Origin: Actinomycetales bacterium
Lineage (GTDB): Bacteria; Actinomycetota; Actinomycetes; S36-B12; UBA5976
Assembly: GCA_018969715.1 (NCBI GenBank)
Contig: JAGWXT010000019.1
Coordinates: 1-38,273, forward strand
Direction of reading: 5' to 3'
Length of the DNA: 38,273 nucleotides
The position numbers were made by a program, and so were the translations under genes. Of the stretch, positions 22,580-30,967 are shown piece after piece; the stretch's first letter is position 1; each line of letters begins with the position of its first letter. The notes under the pieces were generated by a model. The model did not search any database and was not told the DNA's origin. It was given only the letters and a program-made list of their open reading frames with translations.

Positions 22580-24576
22580 CCCTCACCGCAGCGGGGCCGA
22601 GTGCGGCCGGAACCGCCGAGGTCTTCGGCGATCACGTTCCGCAGCCGGCACAGCATGGTCGCCCGGGTGGTGTGATGCGCCACCTGAATGCCGGAACCGG
22701 CATCGCATTGGGCGCACTGCTCGCCATCGCCGCCTACCTCGTCACCGACCTGCTGATCGCCCCCGGAGCCACAACTTTCACGTTTGCCCCCACCGCCCCG
22801 CTCTACGCGTACTTCGCGGGTCTGTGCGGCTGGATAGTCGGCTTCACGGTAGGTATCGGCGCCCTTGTCGGGCCCTACCGGTGGCTCATCGGCCGTGAGC
22901 TCACCCATGCCGATGCCGAGTACCTGGCCGGCCGGAACCTCGGTGTCAGCCGCTACTTCAAGTTCACCACCGATCACAAGGTCGTCGGCGTGCAGTACCT
23001 CGTCGTCACGCTCGTCATCTTTGCCCTCGGCGGAACGCTGGCGATGCTGATCCGCACCGAGCTCGGAGTGACGTGGGCGGAGGTGTTCAGTCCAGCCATC
23101 TACAACAGCATGATCGGCACCCATGGCATCGCCATGATCATCGGGATGATCGTGGTCGTCATGGGCCCATTGGCCAACTTCATCGGCCCACTGATGATCG
23201 GCGCCCGTGACATGGCCTACCCACGGCTGAATGCCCTCAGCCTGTGGCTGCTGGTCGCCGCGCTGCCGTGCCTGATCAGTTCGCTGTTCTTCGGCGGGAT
23301 CCAGGACGGCTGGTCGGTCTACCAGCCACTGGCCTCGCAGGCGCCGCCGGGGATGCTCGGCTACCAGATGACCATCGTGGTCTTCGCCATCTCCACCGGT
23401 GTGGCGAGTGTGAACGTCATGATCACGATCCTGATGATGCGCGCCAAGGGCATGACGTGGTCGCGCACACCGATCTTCATCTACGGCATCTTCGCGGCCG
23501 CACTGATGGGGCTGTACGCATTTCCCTTCTACATGTACTCGCAACTGCTGGGGATGGGCGATCTGCTTGCGGGCACCTCGTTCTTCAATCCACTGGAAGG
23601 GGGAAGTGTCTGGCTGTACGAGAACCTGTTCTGGCTGCTGGGCCACCCGGAGGTCTATGTCATCCTCATCCCGGGGATGGCTGTGATGATGGAGATCATC
23701 CCCGTGTTCTACCGAAAGCCCCTTTTCGCCCAGAACATGGCGATCGCGGGGATCGTCGGGGTGGTCGCCCTCAGCGGTCTGGTCTGGGCGCATCACATGT
23801 ACATGACCGGCTGGGCGCCGGCGGCCAACTACCCATTCATGCTGTCAACTGAGCTCATCTCGATCCCGGTTGGTCTGCTGGTGCTCGTCGTCATCGGAAC
23901 CATGTGGCGCGGGACGGTGTGGACGCGCCTACCAGTGATGGCCGTCTACGCGGTCGTCTTCAACAAGTTGATCGGCGGCATCACAGGGGTGTACCTCTCG
24001 GATGTGCCGGTTGACCAGTACATGCACGGATCGATGTTCGTTGTCGCCCACTTCCATTACATGCTGATGGGTGCGGGGTTGTTCGGAGCCATGGGTGGTA
24101 TCGCCTACTACTTCCCGAAGATGACCGGCCGGCTCTTCGATGAGCGCACCGGCGCCTTCGGGCTGTGGACAGCCTTCCTCGGCTTTCAGCTGACCTTCGG
24201 CTCAATGTTCGTCGCTGGCCTGCAGGGTCAACCCCGGCGGGTGCTGCAGTTCGACAACCTGTTCAACCTCTCCAACTGGATCTCCACGATCGGTGCCTAC
24301 GTGATCGGCTTGGGGATGCTGCTCTTCCTCGTCGCCATCGTCAATTCGTGGTTGCTGGGACGGCCGGCACCGGCGAACCCCTGGGGGTCGAAGTCGCTGG
24401 AGTGGCAGACCGCCACCCCGGTGCCGCTTGAGAACTTCCCGACGCTGCCGGTGGTCACCGGACCCCCGTACGACTACGGCGTGCCTGACCCGTACCTCAC
24501 GGCCACCACCCCTGCTGCCGGGCCCACCCCCCACCAAGCCGCCGCCCAGCCGGCAGCAACGGCGGATCCCCGATGA
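22576..24576 (+). CDS. heme-copper oxidase subunit I (A-family, K-channel lysine absent)
   Basis: ATG 22576 (ATGA overlap with COX II) gives 666 residues. Two helices (about 40-62 and 77-98) precede the canonical core beginning TTDHKVVG (131-138). Heme and CuB ligands are present: His183, His357 with Tyr361 in GHPEVY, His406-His407, His492 and His494. D-channel residues Asn201, Asp212, Asn219 and Glu359 are kept. The segment normally reading PTGxK reads PVGLL, so the K-channel Lys is Leu435 and its Thr is Val432; the Mg-site Asp after His484 is Gly485. It probably reduces O2 and pumps protons, but its proton supply differs from textbook aa3 enzymes. Confidence 0.92.
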   Translation: MTLTAAGPSAAGTAEVFGDHVPQPAQHGRPGGVMRHLNAGTGIALGALLAIAAYLVTDLLIAPGATTFTFAPTAPLYAYFAGLCGWIVGFTVGIGALVGPYRWLIGRELTHADAEYLAGRNLGVSRYFKFTTDHKVVGVQYLVVTLVIFALGGTLAMLIRTELGVTWAEVFSPAIYNSMIGTHGIAMIIGMIVVVMGPLANFIGPLMIGARDMAYPRLNALSLWLLVAALPCLISSLFFGGIQDGWSVYQPLASQAPPGMLGYQMTIVVFAISTGVASVNVMITILMMRAKGMTWSRTPIFIYGIFAAALMGLYAFPFYMYSQLLGMGDLLAGTSFFNPLEGGSVWLYENLFWLLGHPEVYVILIPGMAVMMEIIPVFYRKPLFAQNMAIAGIVGVVALSGLVWAHHMYMTGWAPAANYPFMLSTELISIPVGLLVLVVIGTMWRGTVWTRLPVMAVYAVVFNKLIGGITGVYLSDVPVDQYMHGSMFVVAHFHYMLMGAGLFGAMGGIAYYFPKMTGRLFDERTGAFGLWTAFLGFQLTFGSMFVAGLQGQPRRVLQFDNLFNLSNWISTIGAYVIGLGMLLFLVAIVNSWLLGRPAPANPWGSKSLEWQTATPVPLENFPTLPVVTGPPYDYGVPDPYLTATTPAAGPTPHQAAAQPAATADPR

Positions 24577-25286
24577 GCACGCCAGCCGGGGGTGCGGTCA
24601 CCCTGCCGCGCTCCCCCACGACCGGGGAGCCGATGACGACGGTGGCTCGTCGCAGCCTCGGGGGGCTGTGGTGCTTCCTGGTGATGGATGTCTCGGGCAC
24701 CCTGGCCCTCGTCATCAGCTACACCTACCTGTGGTCGCTCAACGTCAACAACGGCTGGGCGCCACCGGGGGCCAGCCTCAACGCCAGCCAGACCAATGCC
24801 GTCCCCGCGAAGGGCACCGCAACCTTTGCGACGGAGTGGCCCTTCTGGGCGATCCTCATCGGCGTGACCTGCGCGATGCTGCTCATGTGGTGGGGTTACC
24901 GCCAACTCCTCAGCGGCCGACCGGGAGCCCTCATCGGGCTGGGAACTCTCAGCCTGATCGTGATCGTGGCGATGCTGGTGGCACAGGTCTGGCAGATGGC
25001 CACATTCCCCTTTGGTACCGGCAACGGCGCCTACGCCTCGGCCGTCTACGCGCTCACGGCAAGCAATGTCGCACACCTACTCCTCGTCGCATTCCTCGCG
25101 CTGGGGATCGTGCTGCGCACTCGCGCCGGCGTCGTGAGCAGCGCTGTCCCCTATCAGGCGCGACTGGTCACCTACTGGTTGATGTGGGTCAGCATTGCCT
25201 TCCTGCTCGGTGCACTGCTCACGTCCTTCCTGCTCGACAGCCCCAACGTGAACCCGACGACATTCGGATTCTTCACCACCCAGTGA
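24573..25286 (+). CDS. cytochrome c oxidase subunit III-like protein
   Basis: The 237-residue protein has about five hydrophobic helices. The motifs GGLWCFLVMDVSGTLALVISYTYLW, EWPFWAILIGVT and SNVAHLLLVAFLALGIVLRTR, with an intramembrane His, are in keeping with COX III, which stabilises subunit I and its D-channel. Conservation is weaker than for subunits I and II, and position in the operon supports the call. Both ends overlap neighbours: ATGA with COX I and GTGA with CopD. Confidence 0.75.
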   Translation: MSTPAGGAVTLPRSPTTGEPMTTVARRSLGGLWCFLVMDVSGTLALVISYTYLWSLNVNNGWAPPGASLNASQTNAVPAKGTATFATEWPFWAILIGVTCAMLLMWWGYRQLLSGRPGALIGLGTLSLIVIVAMLVAQVWQMATFPFGTGNGAYASAVYALTASNVAHLLLVAFLALGIVLRTRAGVVSSAVPYQARLVTYWLMWVSIAFLLGALLTSFLLDSPNVNPTTFGFFTTQ

Positions 25287-26854
25287 CCTCTCCCCACAGC
25301 GCGCGGCCGATCCGGCTGCCACGCCTGTGGCCGCGGCTGGTCGGCGCCACCGTGGTCGGGGCCGTCGTGGTGCTCACGGTTCTGGCCAGCCTCGACGCCT
25401 TCGCCTCGGTAGCGGGCGTAGGCCTGCCTGAGGCACCCCTGGTCACCCGGCTCAGCTTGCCCATTGACGTCTACCTTCGGGATCTCGCGGCCGCCCTCAC
25501 CGTGGGCTGTGCCGTCGTCGGCGGTGTGCTCACTCCGCGGCCCGATCCGCACCTCGGCCGCCTTGCCTCGTCAGCGGCACTGCTGTGGCTGCTCCTCCTC
25601 CTCGGGCAGTTGGCCCTCACCAGCTCCGAGGTCTTCGCCTTGCCGCTGACATCCGCACTGAACGCCGAGCTCCTTGGGCCACTGCTGTGGCAGACCACCC
25701 TGGGCCGAGTCCTGCTCCTGCAGATCGTCATCGTCGCGGTGGTTGCGATCCTCGCCTGGGTTGTCCTTGATCGAGCGACCGGCCTGATCATCGCGGGGGC
25801 GGCGGTGGTCGCCGCCAGTCTGCCGGGGGTCACCGGGCACTCCGGGATCAGCGGTGAGCACTGGGCGGCAACCGTCAGCCTCGCTGGCCACATCGCCGCC
25901 GCGAGCGTCTGGGTCGGCGGTCTGGTCGCAGTGATCGTCTACGCTCGGCGACATCCCGCGGCGGCGGGCCTGATCATCCGTCGCTTCAGTGCCCTGGCGC
26001 TGGTGTGTGTCGTCATCCTCGCCGAGACCGGGGTGCTCAATGCAAGCCTGCGGATGGCGGGGGTCTCCCCGCTGCTGACCTCTCCCTATGGGGCACTCCT
26101 GCTGGCGAAGGCTGCGATCCTGATCGTTCTCATCGGCTATGGCTGGCGGCAACGCCGGGCACTGGCCGCCGAGATCGACAGTCGTCCGACGGGGGCGACC
26201 TGGTCGGACCTGCTGCGACTGGGAGTCATGGAGGTTGTGTGGATGGCGGCGGTCACCGGGCTGGCAGTGGCCCTCTCACGGACCGCCCCGCCGCCCGTGC
26301 CGGCCCCGGGCGATCGGCCGCTCGCGGCAGGACTGCTCCTCCTGGCCATCGGACTGCCGTGGGCGGTGGCCACTGTTACCTCGCCGGCGGTGTCGCCCTC
26401 ATCGGCCTCGTCGCCCTCGCCGGCGGTGTCGCCGGTTGGGCGGGTGCTCCGCGCTTATCCCGAGATCGCTGCCATCACGCTGATCGTGACGCTGGCGCTT
26501 CTGGGCACGCTGCTCGGCAGTGCGGTCCTGATGGGCATCCTGGGTCTGCAGTGGAGTGCCCTGCTGGCAATGATCCTGCTGCTCGCGGCGGGGTGGCTGT
26601 TCACTACCGCCGTCCGCGGACCATCGGCGTGGCCGGCGATCGCGCTGGTCATGATGGCGTTGCCGGCGGCGACGTGGTGGATCGGGCACTTTGCTGGCCG
26701 ACCGCTGGATTGGTGGGGATTGGACGTGATCGCCCTCGTGGCCTGCGAAGCCTGCCTTGGCTCAATGCTCATCACGAGTCGGCGCGCCACTGCGCGCCAC
26801 CAGGGTGCTGACCTGCCCGCCACCGGTGTCGAGGCGATCAGGGCGCGCGCATGA
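25283..26854 (+). CDS. CopD-like copper resistance/transport membrane protein
   Basis: GTG 25283 overlaps the COX III stop; the frame is open far upstream but that part lies over COX genes. The 523-residue protein has about a dozen helices. A CopD domain is visible as GHIAAASVWVGGLVAVIVYAR, FSALALVCVVILAETGVLNA and SPYGALLLAKAAILIVLIGYG. CopD proteins are linked to copper uptake or tolerance across the membrane; here it probably supplies copper for CuA and CuB assembly (inference). The C-terminal half is a further helical block. The next gene starts within its stop (ATGA). Confidence 0.82.
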   Translation: MTSPHSARPIRLPRLWPRLVGATVVGAVVVLTVLASLDAFASVAGVGLPEAPLVTRLSLPIDVYLRDLAAALTVGCAVVGGVLTPRPDPHLGRLASSAALLWLLLLLGQLALTSSEVFALPLTSALNAELLGPLLWQTTLGRVLLLQIVIVAVVAILAWVVLDRATGLIIAGAAVVAASLPGVTGHSGISGEHWAATVSLAGHIAAASVWVGGLVAVIVYARRHPAAAGLIIRRFSALALVCVVILAETGVLNASLRMAGVSPLLTSPYGALLLAKAAILIVLIGYGWRQRRALAAEIDSRPTGATWSDLLRLGVMEVVWMAAVTGLAVALSRTAPPPVPAPGDRPLAAGLLLLAIGLPWAVATVTSPAVSPSSASSPSPAVSPVGRVLRAYPEIAAITLIVTLALLGTLLGSAVLMGILGLQWSALLAMILLLAAGWLFTTAVRGPSAWPAIALVMMALPAATWWIGHFAGRPLDWWGLDVIALVACEACLGSMLITSRRATARHQGADLPATGVEAIRARA

Positions 26855-27351
26855 GCACGCCCCCCCTCCCGTCACGTGAGCGGCAGCGGCGCTGGCGCGA
26901 TTTCTGGACGCTCCACATCCCGCTTGTTCTCGTCCTGCTGCTGTGCGCATCGGCAACCTGGCTGCAACTCATGCGCGCACTGTCCGGGGTGGATCGGTCA
27001 TGGGTCTACACCGTCCAGTGGCCGATCATCGGGGCCTTCGCGATCGCGGTGTGGAATCACTACCGCCGGCACGGATCCCTCACGCGCTTTATCACCACCT
27101 ACTACCAGCAGCGGGTGGCGCGCTTCGCCGCACACGGCACCGAGCGCGAGCCGGGTGCCCCGCCGCTGGCTGACGCAGCGGCAGTGACATCGTCCGCTGA
27201 CCCATCGTCCGTTGACCGGCCACCGGCGGATTCACCGTCCAGCGACCCGCTACCGGCGGATCCGCAGGAGCGCGCATGGCGGGAGTACCTGGCTCGACTG
27301 CACGCCGCGGATCCGCCCGGGGGTCCGCCGCCCCGCTCACCGGGTCGCTAG
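26851..27351 (+). CDS. conserved small actinobacterial membrane protein
   Basis: The 166-residue protein has two helices (about 20-40 and 55-70) with the motif RSWVYTVQWPIIGAFAIAVWNHYRRHG, recalling short actinobacterial membrane proteins of unknown function. The C-terminal half is low-complexity Ser/Asp/Pro with a DNA-level repeat (a 15-bp unit, one mismatch, at 27187-27216). It is last in the oxidase operon, overlapping CopD by four bases, so a role in oxidase or copper handling is possible. Its TAG is part of the downstream TAGATT promoter hexamer. Confidence 0.65.
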   Translation: MSTPPLPSRERQRRWRDFWTLHIPLVLVLLLCASATWLQLMRALSGVDRSWVYTVQWPIIGAFAIAVWNHYRRHGSLTRFITTYYQQRVARFAAHGTEREPGAPPLADAAAVTSSADPSSVDRPPADSPSSDPLPADPQERAWREYLARLHAADPPGGPPPRSPGR

Positions 27352-27354
27352 ATT
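27349..27354 (+). promoter_or_regulatory. candidate -10 hexamer (TAGATT) for the SDR gene
   Basis: TAGATT ends 6 bases before ATG 27361 and includes the stop codon of the previous gene. No ribosome-binding site is present, which fits a leaderless transcript starting a new operon. Confidence 0.5.
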
Positions 27355-27360
27355 CCCCTC

Positions 27361-28167
27361 ATGGCCAGTGACTCCTTCGCCGGACGGACGGCACTCGTGA
27401 CCGGGTCGACACAGGGAGTGGGCGAGGCCCTCGTCCACGAACTCGTCACCCAGGGCCTCGCTCGCGTGATCATCACCGGTCGCGATGCCCAGCGAGCCGA
27501 GCAGGTGGCAGCGCGGGTCCGGGATCGCGGCTGTGAGGCGCACGCGATCGTGGCCGATCTCGCTGACGCCGCTGCCGTCACCCAACTCGCCGCTGCGGCC
27601 CAGCAACGCTGCGGGGTCATCCACCACCTTGCCAACTGCGCTGGCATAACCGACCGCAGCGAGCTGTGGGACACGACCGTTGACTTCTTCGACCGGATGA
27701 TGGCGGTCAACGTTCGCGCTCCGCTGATGCTGGCCCAGGCAGTTGCGCTCGGCGCGCGTGCCGCCGGGGTGCCGGCGTCCATCGTCAATGTCGGCAGCAT
27801 CGTCGGCTATGCCGGACCCGACTTCCTCACCGCCTATTCCATCTCGAAGGGTGCCCTGCTCACGCTGACGAAGTCACTCGCCAATCAGTGCGCCGCCTAC
27901 CGCATTCGCGTCGTCCAGGTGAACCCGGGCTGGACCGATACACCGGGTGAGCACGCGATCCGGGTGGGTCACCACGGTGAGCAGTCCGACTGGCTGGTGC
28001 GAGCCGAGGCCGCGCAGCCCTTCGGCCGGTTGATCAAGCCCGCCGAGCTGGCTCGGACGCTTGCCTTCGTCCTCAGCGATGAGGCGGGCCTGATGACCGG
28101 GGCGATCATCGACTACGACCAGCACGTGATCGGACTGCCCACCGGCGCGGCCGCACCCGGCACATGA
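27361..28167 (+). CDS. short-chain dehydrogenase/reductase (classical SDR)
   Basis: The 268-residue protein shows TGSTQGVG (14-21) for NAD(P), NCAG (92-95), Asn117, Ser146 in VNVGSIVG, and the catalytic pair Tyr159 and Lys163 in YSISK, followed by VNPGWTDTPG. It is a cytoplasmic oxidoreductase of the FabG-like classical type; the substrate is not readable. It starts an operon with the FAD/Fe-S dehydrogenase, linked by a 4-base gap in which a three-codon ORF overlaps both genes. Confidence 0.87.
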   Translation: MASDSFAGRTALVTGSTQGVGEALVHELVTQGLARVIITGRDAQRAEQVAARVRDRGCEAHAIVADLADAAAVTQLAAAAQQRCGVIHHLANCAGITDRSELWDTTVDFFDRMMAVNVRAPLMLAQAVALGARAAGVPASIVNVGSIVGYAGPDFLTAYSISKGALLTLTKSLANQCAAYRIRVVQVNPGWTDTPGEHAIRVGHHGEQSDWLVRAEAAQPFGRLIKPAELARTLAFVLSDEAGLMTGAIIDYDQHVIGLPTGAAAPGT

Positions 28168-28175
28168 GCCGATGA
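28164..28175 (+). other. minimal coupling ORF (MSR) between the SDR and FAD/Fe-S genes
   Basis: ATG 28164 overlaps the SDR stop (ATGA). ATG-AGC-CGA-TGA then ends at 28175, overlapping the next gene's ATG at 28172 (ATGA). The arrangement repeats the gap-filling pattern seen elsewhere but is short enough to arise by chance. Confidence 0.2.
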
Positions 28176-30967
28176 GGGCGGCGGCGCCGGCGGGTTGCTC
28201 CCACACCACCTCGGCCATCGAGGATCGACTGGCCTATGCCCACGATGCCTCCCACTACCTGCTTGTCCCCGAGCAGGTGCACATTGCTGGTGACGCAGTC
28301 GAGGTGGGCCGGATCCTCGTCGAGGCCACCCAGTCGGGGACCCCGCTGACCTTCCGCTCCGGTGGCACGAGCCTGAGCGGGCAGGCGCAGTCGGATCGAC
28401 TGCTCCTTGACACGCGGCGAAACTTCCGCCAGATCAGTGTGCTCGACGCTGGGCGCCGAGTGCGGGTGCAGCCGGGTGCAACAGTCCGGCAGGTCAATGC
28501 CCGGTTGGCCAGCACCGGCCATCGGCTCGGACCGGATCCGGCAAGTGAGGTCGCGTGCACCATCGGCGGGGTCGTGAACAACAACTCCAGCGGCATGGTC
28601 TGCGGCACCGAGAACAACACCTACCGCACCTTGGAGTCGCTGATCGCCGTCCTGCCCAATGGGGTGGTCGTGGACACCAGTGCGGTGGACGCTGATCGGC
28701 AGTTGGCCGAGCGGGCACCGCAGGTGCACGAAGGATTGCGTCAACTCAGCGCTCGGGTGCGCGGCAACCCGGAGTCAGTGCGGACCATCACCCGGCAGTT
28801 CTCCCTGAAGAACACGATGGGCTACTCCCTCAACGCCTTCCTTGACTACGACGATCCGGTGCAGGTGCTTGCCCACCTACTCATCGGCAGTGAGGGAACG
28901 CTCGCCTTCCTCGCGGAGGCGACCTTCCGGACGATCCCCATCCGCAGTCATGTCGCCACCGCCTTCCTCGTCTTCCCCACACTCGTTGCCGCAACGCGCA
29001 GCCTGCCTGAGCTCGTCGCCAGCGGCCTGTCGGCGATCGAGCTGCTTGACACGACATCCCTGCGGGTTGCCCGCACCGATCCCGGCTCAGGTGGGGTGCT
29101 TCCGGCGAACCTGGTGGACGGACAGGCGGGGCTGCTGGTCGAGTACCAGGAGACGACGGGGGATGCCCTTGGGGAGCGGCTCATCGATGGGGAGCGGCTG
29201 CTGCACCGCCTGGACCTGTGCGCACCGGCTGCCTTCTCCACCGATCCCGGACCACGCGGCGACCTGTGGCATCTGCGCAAGGGCCTCTACGCAACGGTCG
29301 CCGGTAGCCGGCCCTCGGGGACGACGGCCCTGCTCGAGGATGTTGCAGTGCCAGTGGCTGCGCTGGCCGAGACCTGCGCCGGGCTACTCACCCTGTTCGG
29401 ACGGCATGGCTACGACGACAGCGTCATCTTCGGCCATGCAAAGGATGGCAATATCCACTTCCTGCTCAATGAGCGATTCGACGATGCCCGCACGCTGGCG
29501 CGGTACACCGCCTTCACCGAGGACATGGTGGAGTTGATCCTCGGTGCTGACGGCACCCTCAAGGCGGAGCACGGGACCGGACGGATCATGGCGCCATTCG
29601 TCCGACGCCAGTACGGGGACGAGCTCTACGACGTCATGTGCCAGATCAAGCGACTGTGTGACCCGGCGGGCATCCTCAATCCCGGGGTCATCATCTCCGA
29701 CGATCCGGTGATCCACCTGCGCCACCTCAAGACCACGCCGCCGGTGGAGGCGGAGGTTGACCGCTGCGTGGAGTGCGGCTACTGCGAGCCCGTCTGCCCG
29801 AGCCGCGATCTCACGCTGACTCCCCGTCAGCGCATCGTGCTGCGGCGGGAGTTCGCGCGCGCCAGCCTTGCTGGCGACACATCACTGGCGGCACAGCTGA
29901 GACAGGCATACGCCTACGACGGACTGCAGACGTGCGCGGCGGACGGGATGTGCGCAACCGCCTGTCCGGTGTTGATCAACACTGGAGACCTCGTCACCCG
30001 ACTGCGCGCGGAGGAGCAGGTGCCAGCGCGCGCTGGCGTGTGGTCGTGGGCCGCCGGGCACTGGGCGCTGACGACGACCCTTGCCAGCCGTGCCCTCAGC
30101 ATTGCCCGGGTGTTGCCGCCGGCACTGGTCCGCAGCACCGCCGGGCTCGGCCGCCGGGTGCTCGGCGCGGACACCGTGCCGATGTGGGAGCCGACGCTCC
30201 CCAGGGGTGGTTCGCGCCGCCGGCACGTGCTCACATCGGATCCGGTCGCCGTGGTGTTCCCCGCCTGCGTGGGGGCGATGTTCGCGCCGGAGGCGGGGGG
30301 TGTCGGGGCGACGGCGGCACTGATCGACCTGTGTCAGCGCGCGGGCGTTGCGGTCACCGTGCCCCGTGGCATCGCTGACACCTGCTGCGGGACGCCGTGG
30401 AAGTCCAAGGGGATGCGAGAGGGGTATGCGCTGATGGCGGAGCGCGTGCTGCCCTGGCTGCTGACGGCAACCGATGGCGGACGCCTGCCGGTGGTCGTTG
30501 ACGCCTCCTCATGTGCGGAGGGATTGCGCCAGCTGATTGAGCAGCAACCGGCCGACAGCGTCGACATCCGCCAGCCGCTGGTAGTGATGGATGCGGTGGA
30601 GTTCGTCCAGCAGCACCTGCGCGCCCGGCTCACCGTGACCGCACCCGTGGCACGGATGGCGGTCCACCCCACCTGCTCCACCGCCCGGCTGGGGAGCACG
30701 CCCGCGCTGCTCGCCCTTGCCCACTGGTGTGCCGATGACGTCGTGGTGCCGGCGTCCTGGGGATGCTGCGGGTTTGCCGGTGACCGGGGGATGCTCCACC
30801 CTGAGTTGACCGCCGCGGCCACCGCCGAGCAGGCGGCTGAGATCGGCGCCGTCGACTGTCAGGAGCACGTCTCGTGCAATCGCACCTGCGAGATCGCGAT
30901 GACCCGGGCCACCGGGCAGCCCTACCGCCACATTCTCGAGGTGATCCTGGACGCCACTGCCGGCTAG
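28172..30967 (+). CDS. FAD-binding and Fe-S-binding D-2-hydroxyacid (D-lactate-type) dehydrogenase
   Basis: The 931-residue fusion has an FAD_binding_4 domain (PLTFRSGGTSLSGQAQ near 58-73, NNNSSGM), an FAD-oxidase C-terminal domain (GHAKDGNIHF, EHGTGRIMAPFV, LCDPAGILNPGV), two 4Fe-4S motifs (CVECGYCEPVCP from Cys532; CAADGMCATACP) and two cysteine-rich CCG domains (DTCCGTPWKSKG; SWGCCGFAGD). This is the Dld/GlcD-GlcF or YdiJ arrangement. It oxidises D-lactate, glycolate or D-2-hydroxyglutarate and passes electrons to the membrane quinone pool or an electron-transfer protein; the substrate is undecided. Its stop shares the palindrome CTAG with the convergent transporter gene. Confidence 0.88.
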   Translation: MRAAAPAGCSHTTSAIEDRLAYAHDASHYLLVPEQVHIAGDAVEVGRILVEATQSGTPLTFRSGGTSLSGQAQSDRLLLDTRRNFRQISVLDAGRRVRVQPGATVRQVNARLASTGHRLGPDPASEVACTIGGVVNNNSSGMVCGTENNTYRTLESLIAVLPNGVVVDTSAVDADRQLAERAPQVHEGLRQLSARVRGNPESVRTITRQFSLKNTMGYSLNAFLDYDDPVQVLAHLLIGSEGTLAFLAEATFRTIPIRSHVATAFLVFPTLVAATRSLPELVASGLSAIELLDTTSLRVARTDPGSGGVLPANLVDGQAGLLVEYQETTGDALGERLIDGERLLHRLDLCAPAAFSTDPGPRGDLWHLRKGLYATVAGSRPSGTTALLEDVAVPVAALAETCAGLLTLFGRHGYDDSVIFGHAKDGNIHFLLNERFDDARTLARYTAFTEDMVELILGADGTLKAEHGTGRIMAPFVRRQYGDELYDVMCQIKRLCDPAGILNPGVIISDDPVIHLRHLKTTPPVEAEVDRCVECGYCEPVCPSRDLTLTPRQRIVLRREFARASLAGDTSLAAQLRQAYAYDGLQTCAADGMCATACPVLINTGDLVTRLRAEEQVPARAGVWSWAAGHWALTTTLASRALSIARVLPPALVRSTAGLGRRVLGADTVPMWEPTLPRGGSRRRHVLTSDPVAVVFPACVGAMFAPEAGGVGATAALIDLCQRAGVAVTVPRGIADTCCGTPWKSKGMREGYALMAERVLPWLLTATDGGRLPVVVDASSCAEGLRQLIEQQPADSVDIRQPLVVMDAVEFVQQHLRARLTVTAPVARMAVHPTCSTARLGSTPALLALAHWCADDVVVPASWGCCGFAGDRGMLHPELTAAATAEQAAEIGAVDCQEHVSCNRTCEIAMTRATGQPYRHILEVILDATAG

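Noticed and set aside
22360-23796. 478-codon minus-strand frame over COX II and COX I
   Set aside because: Charged, low-complexity shadow with no domain, antisense to strongly conserved oxidase genes. Similar long shadows at 1042-2367, 7556-9007 and 12670-13653 were left out for the same reason.
24428-25282. N-terminal extension of the CopD frame
   Set aside because: It overlaps COX I and COX III in another frame and reads as Arg/Pro-rich shadow; the GTG at 25283 fits the CopD start.
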